Assembly: GCF_039710355.1 (NCBI RefSeq) | Contig: NZ_JBDKWZ010000008.1 | Coordinates: 62,001-126,000, forward strand | From: Rapidithrix thailandica | Lineage (GTDB): Bacteria > Bacteroidota > Bacteroidia > Cytophagales > Flammeovirgaceae | DNA length: 64,000 bases | Reading direction: 5' to 3' | Part shown: positions 61,247 through 64,000 of the stretch, one piece after another | How the letters are laid out: each line of letters begins with the position of its first letter | Position numbering within the stretch: the stretch's first letter is position 1 | Notes under the pieces: generated by a model | Seen by the model: the letters and a program-made list of their open reading frames with translations, nothing else | The model's database searches: none | What the model was told of the DNA's origin: nothing | Position numbers and translations under genes: made by a program

Positions 61247-62644
61247 TTAATTGTTGGTATATGTAATTATTCGTTCTTTTATTCTTCTAAATTCAGCCAG
61301 TGTCGCTTTACAGTAATCTGTAACAGGTTTCGGAAACGAACCATCTTCGACATCAGATTCAATAAAATCTATACTGTTGTCAGTTGTTTCAAAGAATTCA
61401 GCTAATGTGATTTTGTCTTTCATAAAATCATAGATAGTTTCTTGAAGCTGTCCAATTTCCGTGTCAATGGTGTCAATAACATCAATATCATCCTCTTCGA
61501 ATGATTCAATATCAAAGTGATCATAAAGGCTTTGAACCTTCTCAATGATTGCTTTGAATTCTTTGCCTAATACCCTCTTTTCTTCATGGGAGCAGTCTTT
61601 AATTGAATTCAATAGCTCTTGATATTTCTGGTTTGCCTTGTTTAATACCGTTCTTTGTTCATCCGTCAAATCCATATCAAATTTTATTTCCAAGGTCATA
61701 TCAGACCTTTTATTAGATTTTTTTGTTTCAATAGATTTTTTTGGATTGTGATCAGGCTTTGAAATTTCAAGTTGAAGTGTTTTATTCTCATGATTGCACA
61801 TTTCAATAAAATCCTTTTCGGAAAGAATTTTAATGGGGGTTCCTTTTTGAATCAACTCTTCCACTTTACGATGCTTGGAGCTTTTTTCATAACCTACAAG
61901 TCTGGATTCATCTTGAGTTCCGACAACAAGTATAGAAGTTTTTTTGTTGACGGAATTACCAACATTGCAACCAAGATCGGCAGCGATTTTGGCAGCATCT
62001 TTTCTTGGTAATGCTAATGCTCCTGTGAAAACCAAATTTTCCCCATACAATGAACCTTCCGGGTTACCCTCAAGCTTAAGGGTAGAAGAACCTCCTTGAT
62101 AGATAAAGATTGGTTGATCAACCTTTGTCAGCCATTCCTCCACTGAGCATTGAGTTTGCTCACAAGCATGATGAACTATTTTAGCAGCAGCGATTGCATC
62201 TTCAAGAGCATCATGGTGTCCGAACTCTATTCCTAAAAAGGCTGTAATGTTAGCTAATCCATATCCTTTATAGGAAAATTGCTCCCATGTTCTACGGACA
62301 ATTTTGGCGGAATCAAGCCATTTGGGTTGTAGTATTTCAAGGTTATATTCTAAGCATGCTCGAGTGACGGCTATTTTGTCAAAGGGCATGTGGTGAATGG
62401 TGATTTTGTCCGTTATTTTCTTTGCAATTAATTTATGAATTGCATCGAATGTCGGTGCATCTCTTACATCTTTTTCTGTAATTCCATGGATAGAGGTATT
62501 ACAAGGGTCAAAGTAAGCCTCTGGATTTACTAAAGTACTCCATTTGTCTACTAGTTGACCATCTTGAAAAAAAACTATCCCGATTTGGCAAATACTCGAA
62601 TAGTCCGCATTTGCGGTCTCAACATCAATGGCAAAGTAGCTCAT
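61247..62644 (-). CDS. DEDDh exonuclease-BRCT fusion protein
   Basis: A 465-residue protein. Residues 1-160 are a DnaQ-type 3'-5' exonuclease with all acidic ligands: D7 and E9 in FAIDVET, D89 in HHMPFDK, and H144/D149 in HHDALEDA. A BRCT domain at about 197-281 (LYGENLVFTGALALPRKDAAKIAADLGC, TSILVVG) is of the DNA-ligase/RFC type that binds DNA ends. A long acidic helical C-terminus (about 310-465) is unassigned. It is coupled by ATGA to the upstream gene and lies outside the replication operon. Confidence 0.85.
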   Translation of the reverse strand: MSYFAIDVETANADYSSICQIGIVFFQDGQLVDKWSTLVNPEAYFDPCNTSIHGITEKDVRDAPTFDAIHKLIAKKITDKITIHHMPFDKIAVTRACLEYNLEILQPKWLDSAKIVRRTWEQFSYKGYGLANITAFLGIEFGHHDALEDAIAAAKIVHHACEQTQCSVEEWLTKVDQPIFIYQGGSSTLKLEGNPEGSLYGENLVFTGALALPRKDAAKIAADLGCNVGNSVNKKTSILVVGTQDESRLVGYEKSSKHRKVEELIQKGTPIKILSEKDFIEMCNHENKTLQLEISKPDHNPKKSIETKKSNKRSDMTLEIKFDMDLTDEQRTVLNKANQKYQELLNSIKDCSHEEKRVLGKEFKAIIEKVQSLYDHFDIESFEEDDIDVIDTIDTEIGQLQETIYDFMKDKITLAEFFETTDNSIDFIESDVEDGSFPKPVTDYCKATLAEFRRIKERIITYTNN

Positions 62645-63054
62645 ATGGATTCTTTTTTTATATGATTCTCTATTTCTCTTTGGAAAGCAGTAAAAAGCAT
62701 ACAGAGTTTGCCTAGCTCATCTGCTGAACAGTTATCTATATCTCGCCTTTGCACAAGCAAGTCATTAAAAGCGAGAAAATCCTTGCAAAGCGTCACTGAA
62801 TCAATAGTCAGGTCGTCTACTTTCGGGTTGATTCTTATGAACCTCCACGCTTGTTCATTGTTAGAAACATGTCTCAGTATAGAGTTAATAGTATCTGTCC
62901 AAGCTTGTACATGCCTTTGAAAAGTTTGCTCTACTTTGGAATCTAAATTTGATTTAGTATTTCTATCTTTCTCTTTTAGCCGTTTGGGGATATCCGACCC
63001 ATCTTGGAATTTAATGGTGAGTTTGTAAGCTGTCCGTGTGATTACTGTTTCCAT
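62641..63054 (-). CDS. Hypothetical partner of exonuclease-BRCT
   Basis: A 137-residue soluble protein starting METVITRTAYKLTIKFQDGSDIPKRLKEKDR, later largely helical (CKDFLAFNDLLVQRRDIDNCSADELGKLCMLF). The TGA stop overlaps the exonuclease start (ATGA), so production is coupled. No family was recognised. The pair is an accessory two-gene unit. Confidence 0.65.
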   Translation of the reverse strand: METVITRTAYKLTIKFQDGSDIPKRLKEKDRNTKSNLDSKVEQTFQRHVQAWTDTINSILRHVSNNEQAWRFIRINPKVDDLTIDSVTLCKDFLAFNDLLVQRRDIDNCSADELGKLCMLFTAFQREIENHIKKESI

Positions 63055-63255
63055 AGTGTAGATAGCTTTTTTGATTCATGTTAAAATTGATTAACTTATA
63101 CTTTCTTATACAAGAAAATACATAGAAATAAAGATATTCTTTTAAGAGGATAATAGCCAAGGTGTTGCACATATAATTTAAACTTATTAGCTTTCAAAAG
63201 CTTAACCCATATAGAAGTAATTGAAAAAATTGTAACTCAAGAAAAAGAATAGAAG

Positions 63256-63280
63256 GCCTCAACGTCTCTTTTTTTGAGGC
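63256..63280. terminator. Hairpin upstream of 63336 gene
   Basis: GCCTCAA (63256-63262) and TTGAGGC (63274-63280) with a T-rich loop. It may end a transcript from the left or be a leader element; direction is unclear. Confidence 0.4.
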
Positions 63281-63335
63281 AGAATGATTAATAAAAGTGA
63301 GATTTTGTCCTATTAATTCTAACTAAGAGAAGTCA

Positions 63336-63542
63336 ATGACCAAAGAAGAATTTATCAAATCAAGGTTTGATATTGAAGAGCTTATTAATATAGGGTTTCT
63401 TAATAAGTCCATGAACTTAGATGAAATTGAAACTAGGATCTGCACCTACTTTGGACTTGAATCAATTTTTATGTATGATTTTATTATGTCCGATTTGAAA
63501 AAACCAATAAAGGCAGATATTAATACATTTAGTAAAAATTGA
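63336..63542 (+). CDS. Hypothetical protein, 68 residues
   Basis: A small acidic protein (MTKEEFIKSRFDIEELINIGFLNKSMNLDEIETRICTYFGLESIFMYDF). It has coding-like composition and a clear ATG, but no family was recognised. It stands alone between the exonuclease pair and the lysis-type genes, and is possibly a moron. Confidence 0.5.
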   Translation: MTKEEFIKSRFDIEELINIGFLNKSMNLDEIETRICTYFGLESIFMYDFIMSDLKKPIKADINTFSKN

Positions 63543-63579
63543 CCAACAATTATCCCCGTAAAATGTGGGGATTGTCCCT

Positions 63580-63744
63580 TCAAGGAATCCCCCTGGGGTT
63601 TTCTATTACCGATTTCTGCTGTACGATAATTTCCTGTTTCAAACTTAGAAGTTCAACCAAGGTGGCCACACGCTTTTTCAATAGCCGGTTTTCTGCCTTT
63701 AGTAATACTACCTCCTTCTTGAGGACCTTCTTTATGTTACCCAT
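63580..63744 (-). CDS. 54-residue coiled-coil protein
   Basis: Translating the minus strand from ATG 63744 gives a start of MGNIKKVLKKEVVLLKAENR, then LLKKRVATLVELLSLKQEII, ending VIENPRGIP at TGA 63580-63582. Leu/Val/Ile fall at regular a/d spacing over more than 40 residues, a strong coiled coil, with a clean start. The opposite-strand frame over the same bases has poor composition, so this is the real gene. It lies just downstream of the M15-type peptidase gene in the same direction. Its role is unknown; it may form part of a late or lysis operon. Confidence 0.65.
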   Translation of the reverse strand: MGNIKKVLKKEVVLLKAENRLLKKRVATLVELLSLKQEIIVQQKSVIENPRGIP

Positions 63745-63852
63745 GATAGTGAATATATTTAGGAGTTTTTTTGTGACGGATTGTAGGTAATTGAATTTAA
63801 TTGCTCAAAAAATTAGCAAATATTAATTTTATTAACAAATATCATTAGATAA

Positions 63853-63885
63853 ATAAACCCCACAGGCAAGGCCAATGGGGTTTAT
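63853..63885 (-). terminator. Hairpin after M15-type peptidase gene
   Basis: ATAAACCCCA (63853-63862) and TGGGGTTTAT (63876-63885) form a perfect 10-bp stem, 24 bases past the peptidase stop on the minus strand. Confidence 0.65.
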
Positions 63886-63908
63886 AATTCGTTCACTCCT
63901 AAATGGTA

Positions 63909-64000
63909 CTATCCGTTTACAATCAAAATTTCGGCTTGATTTACCGGCCGGCTATCTATATGCAGCCAATTGACATTCGCCTCAAGGGTGGTGATTCCCG
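63909..64000 (-). CDS. M15-type peptidase/endolysin, C-terminal fragment at window edge
   Basis: The last 29 residues are visible on the minus strand: GITTLEANVNWLHIDSRPVN followed by QAEILIVNG and a TAG at 63909-63911. WLHIDSRP matches the C-terminal zinc-ligand region (H-x-D-x-R) of M15_3 peptidases, often phage endolysins or D-Ala-D-Ala carboxypeptidases. The rest lies to the right of the window. It is followed by a terminator-like hairpin and the small coiled-coil gene. Confidence 0.6.
   Translation of the reverse strand, partial: GITTLEANVNWLHIDSRPVNQAEILIVNG

Noticed and set aside
63539..63790. 83-residue plus-strand frame at the right end
   Set aside because: Covered by the minus-strand coiled-coil gene, whose heptad pattern and clean start are more convincing; the plus frame is Ser/Phe/Cys-rich.
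1..64000. CRISPR arrays, insertion sequences and rRNA genes
   Set aside because: I found no regularly spaced short repeats of CRISPR type, no transposase and no rRNA sequence; the only long direct repeats are the tandem paralogues.

Overview
The window is a piece of a Bacteroidota chromosome, most likely from the Cytophagales or a near relative. Three things point there. Two secreted proteins carry the C-terminal sorting domain of the type IX secretion system. The terminal-oxidase assembly genes have the order heme A synthase, heme O synthase, two subunit III paralogues, subunit IV, SCO and DUF420. Start sites mostly lack a clear Shine-Dalgarno sequence and many follow A-rich leaders. I cannot name the genus.

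Positions 1-3860 hold the end of a gene with a transglutaminase/papain-like Cys-His-Asp signature. It is followed by three tandem 354-residue secreted paralogues repeated with an exact 1094 bp period. Positions 4100-29960 are ordinary chromosome: a bacterial-type PARG, thiol peroxidase, an HPt protein, an aminotransferase, Hsp20, a fluoride channel, an LPP20 plus CsgG/FlgT_C pair, MnmA, a cyclase-like protein, the LutABC lactate operon, an aromatic amino acid decarboxylase, an OstA-like protein and TilS. Positions 30091-35752 form a cytochrome c oxidase assembly cluster that lacks subunits I and II. Positions 35977-43939 hold a large NtrY-like sensor kinase, a GSCFA protein and a LytS/LytTR two-component pair. 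bioB, a Spo0M-like protein, a DeoR regulator divergent from a nucleotidase-MFS pair, and a 1543-residue adhesin-like type IX cargo complete the host part, up to about 53.9 kb.

At 53967-53987 the 3' end of a tRNA (T-loop plus acceptor strand, minus strand) stands alone beside a strong terminator. This is what an integrative element leaves behind at a tRNA 3' end. From here to the right edge the content is mobile. There is cargo (a lipoprotein and a frameshifted pentapeptide-repeat membrane protein), then a compact leftward operon of small genes with a DnaD-like protein, a DnaC-like ATPase and an excisionase-type HTH protein. Next come a repressor/early-gene switch with three operator-like sites, a DEDDh exonuclease-BRCT protein coupled to a small partner, a short coiled-coil protein, and at the edge the C-terminus of an M15-type peptidase. 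The element therefore looks like a prophage or phage-derived island. Its integrase and the intact tRNA should lie to the right of the window.

The observations most worth following are the tandem mosaic paralogues, the tRNA-fragment boundary, the phased direct repeats upstream of the nucleotidase-MFS pair, the three-site phage-type switch, and the exonuclease-BRCT pair as a possible accessory defence or moron module. Everything here was read by eye; no database search was possible.
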